Source: Bacillota bacterium (lineage in GTDB: Bacteria > Bacillota > Clostridia > Peptostreptococcales > Anaerovoracaceae). From it: a stretch of 29,207 nt of DNA. The position numbers were made by a program, and so were the translations under genes. Of the stretch, positions 14,353 to 21,621 are shown piece after piece. Position 1 is the first letter of the stretch. Each line of letters starts with the position of its first letter. The stretch is from positions 1-29,207 of the forward strand of contig JAFWFF010000240.1 of NCBI GenBank assembly GCA_017515765.1. The letters run 5' to 3'. Under the pieces are notes generated by a model, which did not search any database, had not been told where the DNA came from, and worked only from the letters and a program-made list of their open reading frames with translations.

Positions 14353-15894
14353 TTGAACAGCCGAAAGATGAAGAGAAGACTCATATCACTGTTCTTAATA
14401 CTCACATTGACAGCGTCGCTCTCATGCAGCGCTGTTTTTGCTGACCCCGAAGACGGGACTGAGTACTACGACGACGGCTCGGGCTATTCCGAGGAGACCT
14501 GGACCGAAGAGGACACGTGGACAGAAGAAGAGACCTGGACGGAAGAGGAGACCTGGACCGAAGAAGGATCGGATGAAAGCTCCGAAGCGGAAGAGGGAGA
14601 CTCTTCGAACGTGGGCTATCTGGACATCGAGCCTGTCGTCGTCATGGCGGAGCGCGGCGAGAACCAGTGGAGAGACTGGAGCGAACCGCCCGCCATCAAT
14701 TCCGGCGCAGGTATAGTCTACTGCAGGAACATCGGCGAAGTCATCTATTCCAAAGACGCCGACGTCCGCTATTCTCCGTACAGCATAACGAAGCTCCTCA
14801 CTGCGCTCCTCGCCGTGCAGAAGCTCCCGCTGGACAGGGTGATAACGATATCTGAGGAAGCCGCCGCGCAGGACGGCTCATCCATGGAGCTTAAGGCCGG
14901 AGAAGAGGTCACTGTGGAACAGCTGATCTGCGGGACTTTGATCCTGTCCGGGAACGACGCGGCCTACGCGCTCGCGGAGTCGGCTTCGGGCTCGGTCGAC
15001 GACTTTGTCGTTCTGATGAATACCACCTGCGCGAATATCGGATGCAAGAATACCCACTTTGTCAATCCGAACGGCCTGATCGACGACGTGGAACAGCAGT
15101 ACACCACCGCGCGCGACATGCTGGAGATCGCGAAGCTCGTTTTTGCCAACGAGACGGTCCGGAAATATGCGGGGATGCTGAGCTACGACATGCCGGCGAC
15201 CAATCTGTCGGAAGCCTACACCATGCAGGGCCACAACGAGCTCATGAGCTACGGCAAGCGCTGCTATGTGGCCGGAAAGACCGGGTATTTCAACGGCAAG
15301 GCCACTATAGTAATGGACTACCAGGAGAAGGGCCTTGAACTGATCACGGTCATCCTGGGCTCCAATATCGACGACCGCGGGATCGACACCGACGACATGG
15401 TCGAGTACTCGCTCGCGAACGTCGAGGGATTCCAGGTGGTGAAGGCCGGCGAGAACGTGGGCAAGGTCAGGGTAAGGCACGGAGAGCGCACCAGGACCGA
15501 CGCGTTTACGGTGGACGAATGCAGGGTATATCTTCCCAAGCAGGGCTCCAAGGAGCTGATAAACACCAAGATAGTCATAGACCAGGACGTGGAGGCACCG
15601 CTCGCCAAGGGAGACGTGGTCGGTAAATTCCAGGTCTACGTCGCCGGGGAACTGGTGAACGAGGTCGACTTCGTATCGCATGAGGATATCGCAGAGGGCT
15701 GGATCCCGTCATATATCGGGATCTCCAACCAGACAACGATCATAACCCTGGGCGTCGGGGTATTCCTGGCTGCCCTCATAGTCGTGAGGATAATAAACAA
15801 GACCCGGAGCCGCATCAGGAAGCGGAAGGCTCATAAGGCGCTCGTGAGGGAGATGGCCCGCGAAGAGCTGAGAAGGCGGCGCGAAGGCCGGTAG
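14353..15894 (+). CDS. dacF: D-alanyl-D-alanine carboxypeptidase, DacF/PBP5-like (peptidase family S11)
   Basis: 513 residues from a TTG at 14353, with AAGGAT 7 nt upstream; an ATG at 14368 is the alternative and has a poorer site. The signal peptide is cleaved after about residue 30 (VFA-DP). Residues 31-85 are an acidic spacer holding four TWTEE repeats. The S11 domain has SITK at 144-147, SGN at 199-201 and KTG at 309-311, the three active-site motifs that remove the terminal D-Ala from pentapeptide stems. A PBP5 C-terminal domain (about 365-455), one membrane anchor (about 468-490) and a basic cytosolic tail follow. The gene starts 11 nt after serC and may be co-transcribed with it and with uvrC. 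Confidence 0.95.
   Translation: MNSRKMKRRLISLFLILTLTASLSCSAVFADPEDGTEYYDDGSGYSEETWTEEDTWTEEETWTEEETWTEEGSDESSEAEEGDSSNVGYLDIEPVVVMAERGENQWRDWSEPPAINSGAGIVYCRNIGEVIYSKDADVRYSPYSITKLLTALLAVQKLPLDRVITISEEAAAQDGSSMELKAGEEVTVEQLICGTLILSGNDAAYALAESASGSVDDFVVLMNTTCANIGCKNTHFVNPNGLIDDVEQQYTTARDMLEIAKLVFANETVRKYAGMLSYDMPATNLSEAYTMQGHNELMSYGKRCYVAGKTGYFNGKATIVMDYQEKGLELITVILGSNIDDRGIDTDDMVEYSLANVEGFQVVKAGENVGKVRVRHGERTRTDAFTVDECRVYLPKQGSKELINTKIVIDQDVEAPLAKGDVVGKFQVYVAGELVNEVDFVSHEDIAEGWIPSYIGISNQTTIITLGVGVFLAALIVVRIINKTRSRIRKRKAHKALVREMAREELRRRREGR
14494..14565 (+). repeat. Four tandem 18-bp repeats encoding ETWTEE-type units in dacF
   Basis: Four contiguous near-identical 18-bp units of the form GAGACCTGGACCGAAGAG, one degenerate at the first codons (GACACG). 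They encode an acidic spacer of E/D-TWTEE units between signal peptide and catalytic domain. Such repeats change copy number easily. Confidence 0.85.
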
Positions 15895-15933
15895 ATCAAA
15901 AGGCGCACCAGCGCGCCTGCAAAGCACAGAGAA

Positions 15934-17787
15934 ATGTTCGACATCAGAGAAAACTTAAAAAAACTCCCGGCCTGCCCGGGAGTTTATATGCATAAGGACA
16001 AACTCGGCCAGGTGATCTACGTGGGCAAGGCTGTTTCGCTGCGCAGCCGCGTCCGGCAGTATTTCCAGGGCTACGGCAAGTCGACTCCCAAGCTGCGCGC
16101 CCTGACCGCGAACATAGCGGAGTTCGAGTACATAACCTGCGCCTCGGAGATGGAGGCTTTGATCCTGGAGTGCAACCTGATCAAAAAATACCAGCCGAAG
16201 TACAACGTTTTGCTCAGGGACGACAAGACGTACCCATATATCCTCGTGACGACGTCGGAGGACTTCCCCAGGGTGATCAAGACCCGCATCCTCAAAAAGG
16301 ACGGAAACCGCTATTTTGGGCCTTACAGCGATACCGGAGCGGTCAATATGATCGTCGACCTGCTTAACAGCGTCTTCTCACTGAAGCGCTGCAGCCTGAC
16401 CGAGTTCCCTGCAGGCCACAGGCCCTGCCTCAATTACCACATCAAACAGTGCCGCGGCATCTGCACCGGCTCAGTGACCAAAGAAGACTACGCCAAAAAT
16501 GTGGACCGCATCATCGGCTTCCTGACGGGGCACGAGAAGGACCTTACGGACGGCCTGAGGCAGGATATGGAGAAGGCCGCGGATGAGATGAGGTTCGAGG
16601 ACGCCGCGAGGTACAGGGACCTGATCTCCGCCGCCGAAGCGCTGTCCCAGGCGCAGAGGGTCACCATGATATCCGGCAAGGACATGGACATAGTCCTGCC
16701 CGTGAAGGACGAGGACAATTCCTTCGTCGTCCTGTTCACCGTCAGAGACGGGAAGCTGGTGGGGCGCGAGAGCTTTGAGATCCAGTCCGACGAGGGCGAC
16801 AAGCCGACGGAACTCACCGGAAACTTCATAATGCAGTACTATTCCAAATGGGCCGACGTTCCTCACGAGATCCTCGTGGAGGAGCGCCCGGAAGACGCGG
16901 ACCTCATCGAGGAATATCTCGGCCGGGACAGGCACAAGGTCCGCATATTCGTCCCGGAGAGGGGCGATAAGCGCGCCCTCCTGAAAATGGCCCAGAAGGA
17001 CGCCGCACAGATGGCTGGTACCATCGCCGCGAAAGCCAGGGGCCAGCGCGAGAAGCAGCAGGGCCTGAAGGAGGAGATAAGCCGCGTCCTGGAGGAGGCG
17101 GGCGAGGCGAGGGAGCCCGCAGGCGAGAACTACCGCGTCGAGTCCTACGATATCTCCAACACGAACGGAGTCGACTCGGTCGGCGCGATGGTGGTCTTCG
17201 AAGGCACCTCCCGCATCCGCAAGTACTACCGCAGATTTAAGATCAAAACGGTCGAAGGCCCCGACGATTACGGCAGCCTCAGGGAGATGCTGAGCCGAAG
17301 GTTCATACGCGCGGCCAAGGGCGATCCCGCTTTCGCGGTGCTCCCGGACTGCATATTCATGGACGGCGGCCTCGGGCAGGTGACCTCCGCGAAGCAGGTG
17401 TTGGACGAGCTGAACCTCGATATCCCCGTCGTCGGGATGGCGAAGGACGACAGCCACAGGACACGGGCTCTGGTGTTCGCCGACGGCCGCGAAGTCGACC
17501 TGAAAGAGCGGCCTTTGCTCTTCAGATACTGCGGCACGATCCAGGAGGAAGTCCACAGGTTCGCGATAGAATACCACCACAGCCTCCACGGCCGGAACGC
17601 GATAAGCTCGGTCCTCGACGAGATCCCGGGCATAGGCCCGCGGCGCAGGAATTCGCTCCTCGCAGCGTTCGGCTCGGTAGACGCGATCAAAGCCGCATCG
17701 GCCGAAGAACTCGCCGCAGCTCCGGGCATGGACCGCAGAGCAGCAGAGAGCGTAAAACAATTTTTTGTTGCTAAACCCTCTGAATGA
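15934..17787 (+). CDS. uvrC: Excinuclease ABC subunit C
   Basis: 617 residues, a normal UvrC length. The N-terminal GIY-YIG nuclease domain (about 10-95; GVYM and YVGKA motifs) makes the 3' incision. A Cys-rich segment follows at about 157-176 (KRCSLT...CRGICTG). The UVR motif for UvrB contact lies near 200-235, the RNase H-like endonuclease domain for the 5' incision at about 385-540 (with SYDISNTNG and MDGGLGQ), and tandem helix-hairpin-helix motifs at about 555-610 (IPGIGPRRR). It acts with UvrAB in nucleotide excision repair. The ATG has only a weak AGAG upstream. A 10-bp hairpin at codons 10-17 is unusual (see finding). Confidence 0.97.
   Translation: MFDIRENLKKLPACPGVYMHKDKLGQVIYVGKAVSLRSRVRQYFQGYGKSTPKLRALTANIAEFEYITCASEMEALILECNLIKKYQPKYNVLLRDDKTYPYILVTTSEDFPRVIKTRILKKDGNRYFGPYSDTGAVNMIVDLLNSVFSLKRCSLTEFPAGHRPCLNYHIKQCRGICTGSVTKEDYAKNVDRIIGFLTGHEKDLTDGLRQDMEKAADEMRFEDAARYRDLISAAEALSQAQRVTMISGKDMDIVLPVKDEDNSFVVLFTVRDGKLVGRESFEIQSDEGDKPTELTGNFIMQYYSKWADVPHEILVEERPEDADLIEEYLGRDRHKVRIFVPERGDKRALLKMAQKDAAQMAGTIAAKARGQREKQQGLKEEISRVLEEAGEAREPAGENYRVESYDISNTNGVDSVGAMVVFEGTSRIRKYYRRFKIKTVEGPDDYGSLREMLSRRFIRAAKGDPAFAVLPDCIFMDGGLGQVTSAKQVLDELNLDIPVVGMAKDDSHRTRALVFADGREVDLKERPLLFRYCGTIQEEVHRFAIEYHHSLHGRNAISSVLDEIPGIGPRRRNSLLAAFGSVDAIKAASAEELAAAPGMDRRAAESVKQFFVAKPSE
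15961..15985 (+). promoter_or_regulatory. Strong hairpin inside the first codons of uvrC
   Basis: AAACTCCCGG (15961-15970) pairs perfectly with CCGGGAGTTT (15976-15985) across a 5-nt loop. An A-tract precedes the stem and GTTTATA follows. It starts about 27 nt inside the reading frame and could slow initiation or weakly attenuate transcription; this role is inference. Confidence 0.4.
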
Positions 17788-17796
17788 TGATATATT
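17768..17796 (+). promoter_or_regulatory. Promoter of the DUF1292 gene, overlapping the uvrC end
   Basis: -35 TTGCTA (17768-17773), 17-nt spacer, -10 TATATT (17791-17796). The -35 and most of the spacer lie in the last codons of uvrC. Confidence 0.5.
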
Positions 17797-17834
17797 ATCT
17801 AATGTCGAACTGTTGATATCCAAAGGAGGCAGGT

Positions 17835-18113
17835 ATGGCAGACAAGAAGAAAAACGATCTGGTCGATGAATCTGAAATCATAACTCTGGAATTCGAAGAC
17901 GGCGTTTCCGTCGAATGCGAGATCATGGGCGTATTCGAGTTTGAAGGCAATGACTACATCGCCCTCATTCCCGATGACGATTCCGATGACGTATACATCT
18001 ACGGTTACCGCGAGGTAGGCGAGGATGAGTTCGAGATCGTCGACATCGAGGATGACGAACTCTTTGAGAAGGTAGTCGCTGAATTCGACGCCATCATGGA
18101 GAGCGAGGAGTAG
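17835..18113 (+). CDS. DUF1292 family small acidic protein
   Basis: 92 residues after a strong AAAGGAGG site at 17820-17827. It is strongly acidic, with an alternating beta-rich pattern (IITLEFEDGVSVECEIMGVFEF, then IALIPD and VYIYGYRE), typical of the DUF1292 family found widely in Firmicutes, often near ruvX and alaS. No function is established. It may be co-transcribed with the tRNA gene 55 nt downstream, since no terminator with a T-run lies between; the CGGGGG/CCCCCG hairpin at 18147-18163 lacks one. Confidence 0.88.
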   Translation: MADKKKNDLVDESEIITLEFEDGVSVECEIMGVFEFEGNDYIALIPDDDSDDVYIYGYREVGEDEFEIVDIEDDELFEKVVAEFDAIMESEE

Positions 18114-18168
18114 TCCGGAGGGCTGCCCATCATAACTGAATAACTCCGGGGGCTCGTCCCCCGAACGA

Positions 18169-18244
18169 GTCTCGTTAGCTCAGCTGGGAGAGCGACTGGG
18201 TCACAATCAGTAGGTCGGCGGTTCGAGCCCGTCACGGGACACCA
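18169..18244 (+). tRNA. tRNA-Val (anticodon CAC)
   Basis: A 76-nt cloverleaf with encoded CCA. The acceptor is GTCTCGT / ACGGGAC (one G-U pair). The D-arm is GCTC-AGCTGGGA-GAGC. The anticodon stem is ACTGG/TCAGT with loop GTCACAA, T33 followed by CAC at 18202-18204, reading GUG. The T-arm is GGCGG-TTCGAGC-CCGTC. It is single and is followed directly by a terminator. Confidence 0.93.
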
Positions 18245-18248
18245 AAGT

Positions 18249-18283
18249 AATTGGGATGGAATCTTTCCATCCCAATTTCTTTT
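18249..18283 (+). terminator. Intrinsic terminator of tRNA-Val
   Basis: A perfect 13-bp stem, AATTGGGATGGAA (18249-18261) / TTCCATCCCAATT (18265-18277), followed by TCTTTT. Confidence 0.9.
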
Positions 18284-18319
18284 ATGCACTCCGTGCGGGC
18301 GAGAACCGCCCGGTTCGAT

Positions 18320-18522
18320 GGAGACCTAGCCCCGCGACCGGCGAGCCCGCGGGCGAAGGCGGAGCGGAGGCAGGTCCCACGCAAGGAGAGCAGCGCTTGA
18401 GCGCGTGGCTCTCTACTGCCGGAGACCTAGCCCCGCGAGCGGTGAGCCCGCGTGGCGAAGACGGAGCGGAGGCAGGTCCCACGCAAGGAGAGCAGCGCTT
18501 CAGCGCGTGGCTCTCCACTGCC
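18320..18522 (+). repeat. 101-bp direct tandem duplication downstream of tRNA-Val
   Basis: Unit 1 (18320-18420) and unit 2 (18421-18522) both begin GGAGACCTAGCCCCGCG and share nearly all of their sequence, including a stretch reading GGAGCGGAGGCAGGTCCCAC and an inner hairpin (CCACGC ... GCGTGG around AGCGCT). The stretch is very GC-rich. ORFs through it on either strand look like shadows and have no ribosome binding site. Confidence 0.85.
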
Positions 18523-18538
18523 CCCGTCACGGGACACC
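18523..18538 (+). repeat. 16-bp duplicate of the tRNA-Val 3' end (att-like)
   Basis: CCCGTCACGGGACACC at 18523-18538 repeats exactly the tRNA sequence at 18228-18243 (T-arm end, acceptor strand and part of CCA), 295 bp downstream. It could be an attachment-site scar or the leftover of a second tRNA gene. No integrase lies between the copies. Confidence 0.6.
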
Positions 18539-18604
18539 GTTTTCCGAGCCGTCATGCTCCGGGATTCAATCGGCAGCCGTTTTTACAGCGCATGCACTCG
18601 AAAA

Positions 18605-18872
18605 GGTGTTACCTTTGCCGGTTTTTCCGGCGAAGGTAACACAGAATTTCATAAACAATGGGCGAAGGTAACACCAAACGCAGGCGACGAGCAGCTCCGG
18701 GTGGTACCTTTGCCGGTTTTCCGGGCGAAGGTATCACAGAATTCCATAAACAAGGGGCGAAGGTAACACCAAACGCGGGCGGAGAGCAGCTCCGGGTGAT
18801 ACCTTTGCCGGTTTTCCGGGCGAAGGTAACACAGAGTTCCATAAACAAGGGGCGAAGGTAACACCAAACGCG
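18605..18872. repeat. Three-copy array of a 95-bp hairpin-bearing repeat
   Basis: Units start at 18605, 18700 and 18795, exactly 95 bp apart; the third is truncated near 18872. Each has a left arm (L; GGTGTTACCTTTGCCGG in unit 1), a short T-rich loop, a matching right arm (R1; CCGGCGAAGGTAACAC), about 17 nt of spacer, and a second right arm (R2; GGGCGAAGGTAACACC). L can therefore pair with R1 in the same unit or with R2 on either side. In unit 1 the 16-bp hairpin 18606-18621/18627-18642 is complete except for one G-U. No T-run follows any hairpin. The segment between the tRNA-linked repeats and this array (18539-18604) shows nothing recognisable. Confidence 0.88.
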
Positions 18873-18893
18873 CGCAGACAGGCGCTCGCGGTT

Positions 18894-19796
18894 CTAGCCT
18901 TCGCGGTTCGCGATGAGCACGCCGGCGAGGATCATGACGACGCCGATGACCTGGAGAAGGGTGAACTCCTCGTGCAGAAAGATAACGCTTCCGACGATGG
19001 TCACGACGGTGCAGATGCCGGTCAGAGTGGAGTAGCGGTTGGTCCCGAGAGTCGAGATGGAGTAGTTCTCGAGGAAGCAGGCGACGATTGAGCAGCCGAG
19101 CGCAAGATAGAGGACGACGAAGAGGAAGTAGCCGCTCTGGAAGGGGAGCGAGGCGAACACCGCGAGCTCGCCGGCCGCGAGGGCTTTGATCAGGGAGATG
19201 GCGAGGCAGAAGACGGTGCCGATCCCCATGATGACGTAGATCTTTTCTATGGTCGTGAACTCGGAGGCACTTTCCACGATGACCTCGTAGAGGCCGAAGG
19301 AGATAAGGGCGGCGAACAGGAGAAGATAGCCCGGAACGTCGAGAGACGCCGAGATCTCCTTTCCGATCATTCCGGCGATCACGCCCGCGATCGAGACTAT
19401 TACGCCGATGACCTGGCGCCGCAGGGGTATCTTCTTGAGGACGACGGTGGACGCAAGCATGCCGACCAGGGGGATCAAAGCGTTCAGCGCAGCGCTTTCG
19501 GACGCGGTCGTGCGGTGGACGCCGAGGAATTCCGTGATTTGATAGAGCGTGGGGTAGAACAGGCCCATCAGGATGAGGGGCTTGAGATCGCGGCCTTTGA
19601 GGCGGACCTTGAACACGCCGAGCGCCGCGAGGACGGTCAGCGCGAGGAAGCCGCCCGCGATGCGCCATGTCAGGAGGTAGAACGGGTCGGCCGTGTCCGT
19701 GCTGTGCTTGATTATGACGAAGCTGATGCCGTAGATGGTCGTCGCGGCCACAGCGGCGATGAGCCCTTTTGTCCTGTCGGAGAATTTGCTGTTCAT
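18894..19796 (-). CDS. EamA/DMT family transporter
   Basis: 300 residues with ten predicted membrane segments in two EamA halves (about 12-140 and 155-297). RIAGGFLAL in the first half and a C-terminal IGVVMILAGVLIANREG end are typical of drug/metabolite transporters (PF00892). The substrate is unknown. The ATG at 19794-19796 has no Shine-Dalgarno. A TATAAT on the same strand (19806-19811) ends 9 nt before it, so the mRNA may be leaderless or nearly so. The stop is about 20 bp from the 95-bp repeat array, which lies where a terminator would be expected. Confidence 0.9.
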   Translation of the reverse strand: MNSKFSDRTKGLIAAVAATTIYGISFVIIKHSTDTADPFYLLTWRIAGGFLALTVLAALGVFKVRLKGRDLKPLILMGLFYPTLYQITEFLGVHRTTASESAALNALIPLVGMLASTVVLKKIPLRRQVIGVIVSIAGVIAGMIGKEISASLDVPGYLLLFAALISFGLYEVIVESASEFTTIEKIYVIMGIGTVFCLAISLIKALAAGELAVFASLPFQSGYFLFVVLYLALGCSIVACFLENYSISTLGTNRYSTLTGICTVVTIVGSVIFLHEEFTLLQVIGVVMILAGVLIANREG

Positions 19797-19805
19797 AACG
19801 CTATG

Positions 19806-19838
19806 ATTATAGCAAAAAACCGCGCCGGCGGCTATAAT
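19806..19838. promoter_or_regulatory. Divergent -10 boxes forming an inverted repeat between EamA and msrA
   Basis: ATTATAGC (19806-19813) and GCTATAAT (19831-19838) are perfect 8-bp inverted arms 17 bp apart. Each contains a consensus TATAAT, one for the minus-strand transporter and one for msrA. Neither has a good -35, so an activator or an extended element may be needed. Confidence 0.5.
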
Positions 19839-19880
19839 GTAACCAGATCAAAAAGCATAAACGCGATCGGAGGTCGGGGC

Positions 19881-20375
19881 ATGAAAGAGATATATCTGGC
19901 AGGCGGGTGCTTCTGGGGAATGCAGAAGTTCATAGATCAGTTCGGGGGAGTCGTGAGCACGGAGGTCGGCTACGCGAACGGCCCCGACAAAGCGCCTTCG
20001 TACGAGGAGGTCTGCCGCGACAGCGGGCACGCAGAGACGGTGAAGGTGGTATACGACGAGAGCCGCATCTCTCTGACGGAGCTCCTGAACTTTTATTTCA
20101 TGGTCATCGACCCGCTTTCGGTCAACCGCCAGGGACACGACGAGGGCATCCAGTACAGGACCGGCATCTATTACACCGATGAGAGCGTGCTCCCGGAGAT
20201 CCGCGAGGTCTATGACGCCGAAGAGCAAAAAGCCGGCGCGCCTCTCGCCGTCGAGCTCGAGCCGCTCCGCAACTTCTTCTCCGCGGAGGAATACCACCAG
20301 AAATACCTGGACAAGAACCCGGGCGGCTACTGCCACATCCCGGCGAGATACTTTGATCTCGGAGCGGAGGAGTAA
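19881..20375 (+). CDS. msrA: Peptide-methionine (S)-S-oxide reductase
   Basis: 164 residues from the ATG at 19881, with CGGAGG at 19868-19873. The much earlier in-frame start at 19515 lies inside the opposite-strand transporter and was rejected. The catalytic Cys is C10 in GGCFWG, and EVGYANG (residues 31-37) plus SGHAETV follow. The length is that of a compact MsrA without an MsrB fusion. It reduces methionine-S-sulfoxide in proteins using thioredoxin. It is followed after 8 nt by an exonuclease gene, which suggests a two-gene operon. Confidence 0.95.
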   Translation: MKEIYLAGGCFWGMQKFIDQFGGVVSTEVGYANGPDKAPSYEEVCRDSGHAETVKVVYDESRISLTELLNFYFMVIDPLSVNRQGHDEGIQYRTGIYYTDESVLPEIREVYDAEEQKAGAPLAVELEPLRNFFSAEEYHQKYLDKNPGGYCHIPARYFDLGAEE

Positions 20376-20383
20376 GCCCGGCC

Positions 20384-20965
20384 ATGATCAGGAACTATAT
20401 AGTGATGGATCTGGAGCTGAACCACTCCAACAACAGATATGTGAGCGAGCGGAACGGGGTCAGGCTGACCAACGAGATAGTCGAGATCGGAGCGGTCAAG
20501 CTTGATGAGGACCTTGCCGAGACGGACAGATTCTGCCGTTTCGTCAAGCCTTCGGCCTACGCAAAAATGAACGGCGACGTCAGGGAACTCACGGAGATAA
20601 CCACCGAAATGATCCAGAACGGATCGCCGTTTACCGATGCTGTGGAGGAGTTCCTGGACTGGTGCGGGGAGGACTCCGCGTTCGTGACCTGGAGCGAAAA
20701 TGATATCAATATGATAGAGGACAATATGCTCTATCACGGCCTTCCGATAGACGGCCTTCCGAGGTGTTTCGACATCCAGCCGATGTTCGGAGACCTCATA
20801 ATGGACGAGGACAGGAGCTACGCTCTGACCTACGCGGTGTGGAAGCTCGGGATAACTCCGGAGCCCAGCCACGACGCGCTGAACGACGCCATGAACACGG
20901 CGGAAGTGATGCGCGTCCTCTTTGCCGGGGGAGGCAGGGAGATCATGGAGGATTACGAGATATAA
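20384..20965 (+). CDS. DEDDh 3'-5' exonuclease (ERI1/KapD-like)
   Basis: 193 residues. All DEDDh residues can be placed: D9 and E11 (VMDLEL), D107 (SENDIN), H163 and D168 (SHDALND). Together they bind two metal ions for 3'-5' hydrolysis of DNA or RNA. The arrangement and size fit the ERI1/KapD-like branch rather than the DNA polymerase epsilon subunit, so structured RNA or short oligonucleotides are possible substrates. The ribosome binding site is GGAGG inside the msrA end. It has no downstream terminator before the next promoter. Confidence 0.9.
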   Translation: MIRNYIVMDLELNHSNNRYVSERNGVRLTNEIVEIGAVKLDEDLAETDRFCRFVKPSAYAKMNGDVRELTEITTEMIQNGSPFTDAVEEFLDWCGEDSAFVTWSENDINMIEDNMLYHGLPIDGLPRCFDIQPMFGDLIMDEDRSYALTYAVWKLGITPEPSHDALNDAMNTAEVMRVLFAGGGREIMEDYEI

Positions 20966-20970
20966 AACAC

Positions 20971-20999
20971 TTGATTTTCCTTTAAAACGGGGTTATAAT
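20971..20999 (+). promoter_or_regulatory. Promoter of the DUF3870-yfcC-M20 operon
   Basis: -35 TTGATT (20971-20976), a 17-nt spacer and -10 TATAAT (20994-20999), just after the exonuclease stop. Confidence 0.75.
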
Positions 21000-21005
21000 T
21001 ATCCA

Positions 21006-21160
21006 AAAATTCAAACAATTGAATACATCTTGCTATTTACCGGATAGAATGCTCTTTTATCGTAACGTAAATACATCGCGGATGTAGACCTGATCGGTTG
21101 TCTGATGGTGTTTTTGTGCGGCAGAAGAGCTTTTTGATTATCTGCCCGGAAAGGAGGCAG
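21006..21160 (+). promoter_or_regulatory. Structured 5' leader of the DUF3870-yfcC-M20 operon
   Basis: The untranslated stretch between the promoter and the first start codons contains the hairpins TACATC 21072-21077 / GATGTA 21081-21086 and GGCAGA 21120-21125 / TCTGCC 21141-21146. A T5 run (21111-21115) lies between them and AAGGAGG directly after. No known riboswitch consensus was recognised. Confidence 0.45.
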
Positions 21161-21163
21161 GAT

Positions 21164-21187
21164 ATGGCGGCCAGCGGATACGGATAG
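21164..21187 (+). CDS. Seven-codon upstream ORF (candidate leader peptide MAASGYG)
   Basis: ATG at 21164 is preceded at ideal distance by AAGGAGG (21151-21157), a better site than that of the first full gene 45 nt downstream. The frame encodes MAASGYG and stops at TAG 21185-21187. It lies in the leader, after a GGCAGA/TCTGCC hairpin. It may be a regulatory uORF; a chance ATG next to a G-rich site is the alternative. Confidence 0.45.
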   Translation: MAASGYG

Positions 21188-21231
21188 CTTAGATATCAAA
21201 CGATCACTGAAGTGAGAAGAGGAAGGCAGGC

Positions 21232-21603
21232 ATGGATAGGAAAGAGCTGAACAGCAGGGACGTACTGCTTAACGGGTTTGCCCGGCTGCCGGAAAGATCC
21301 GTCATTTTCAATAAATACCACGGCGCGGTGGAGATCACCATTAGGGCATACCGCGAGACAGGGGAGATTATCGATATCGATTCGATAGATCTGACCCGGC
21401 TCCAGGTGTCGTATCTCCGCACGCTGCTTTGCGGTGAAGAGATCCTTTCGGAAGAGGGGATCGGACGGATAGAACAGCTCCTTCTGCGCAACTTTCAGAG
21501 TTCATTGCGAAAGCCGGTATACTCCGGTATCCGGGCCTGCAGGCAGAAACTGGAGGAACTCAGGGAAGACGAAGAAAACAGGGACAATTCCCGCTACGAG
21601 TAG
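21232..21603 (+). CDS. DUF3870-like small protein
   Basis: 123 residues, with AGGAAGG just upstream of the ATG. Residues about 11-110 show the DUF3870 pattern: LLNGFARLPE near the start, a central RETGEIIDIDS, then a helical end containing RNFQSSLRKPVYSGI. The DUF3870 assignment is from remembered family features, not a search. The function is unknown, but in Clostridia such genes occur next to YfcC carriers and M20 peptidases, as here. The C-terminus is a charged tail. The next gene starts 18 nt downstream. Confidence 0.75.
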   Translation: MDRKELNSRDVLLNGFARLPERSVIFNKYHGAVEITIRAYRETGEIIDIDSIDLTRLQVSYLRTLLCGEEILSEEGIGRIEQLLLRNFQSSLRKPVYSGIRACRQKLEELREDEENRDNSRYE

Positions 21604-21621
21604 CACAGTTGGAGGAATACT

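Noticed and set aside
16471..17823. 450-codon minus-strand frame antisense to uvrC
   Set aside because: Composition is that of a shadow, with no recognisable motif. uvrC on the other strand is fully convincing.
18256..18639. ORFs through the tRNA-downstream repeats on both strands
   Set aside because: They read tandem non-coding repeats, lack ribosome binding sites and change frame between repeat types.
18605..18872. CRISPR array
   Set aside because: The 95-bp units are directly contiguous with no unique spacers, only three copies are present, and no cas gene is nearby.
19515..19880. N-terminal extension of msrA
   Set aside because: The added residues are antisense to the EamA gene, while a clear ribosome binding site and the GGCFWG motif follow the ATG at 19881.
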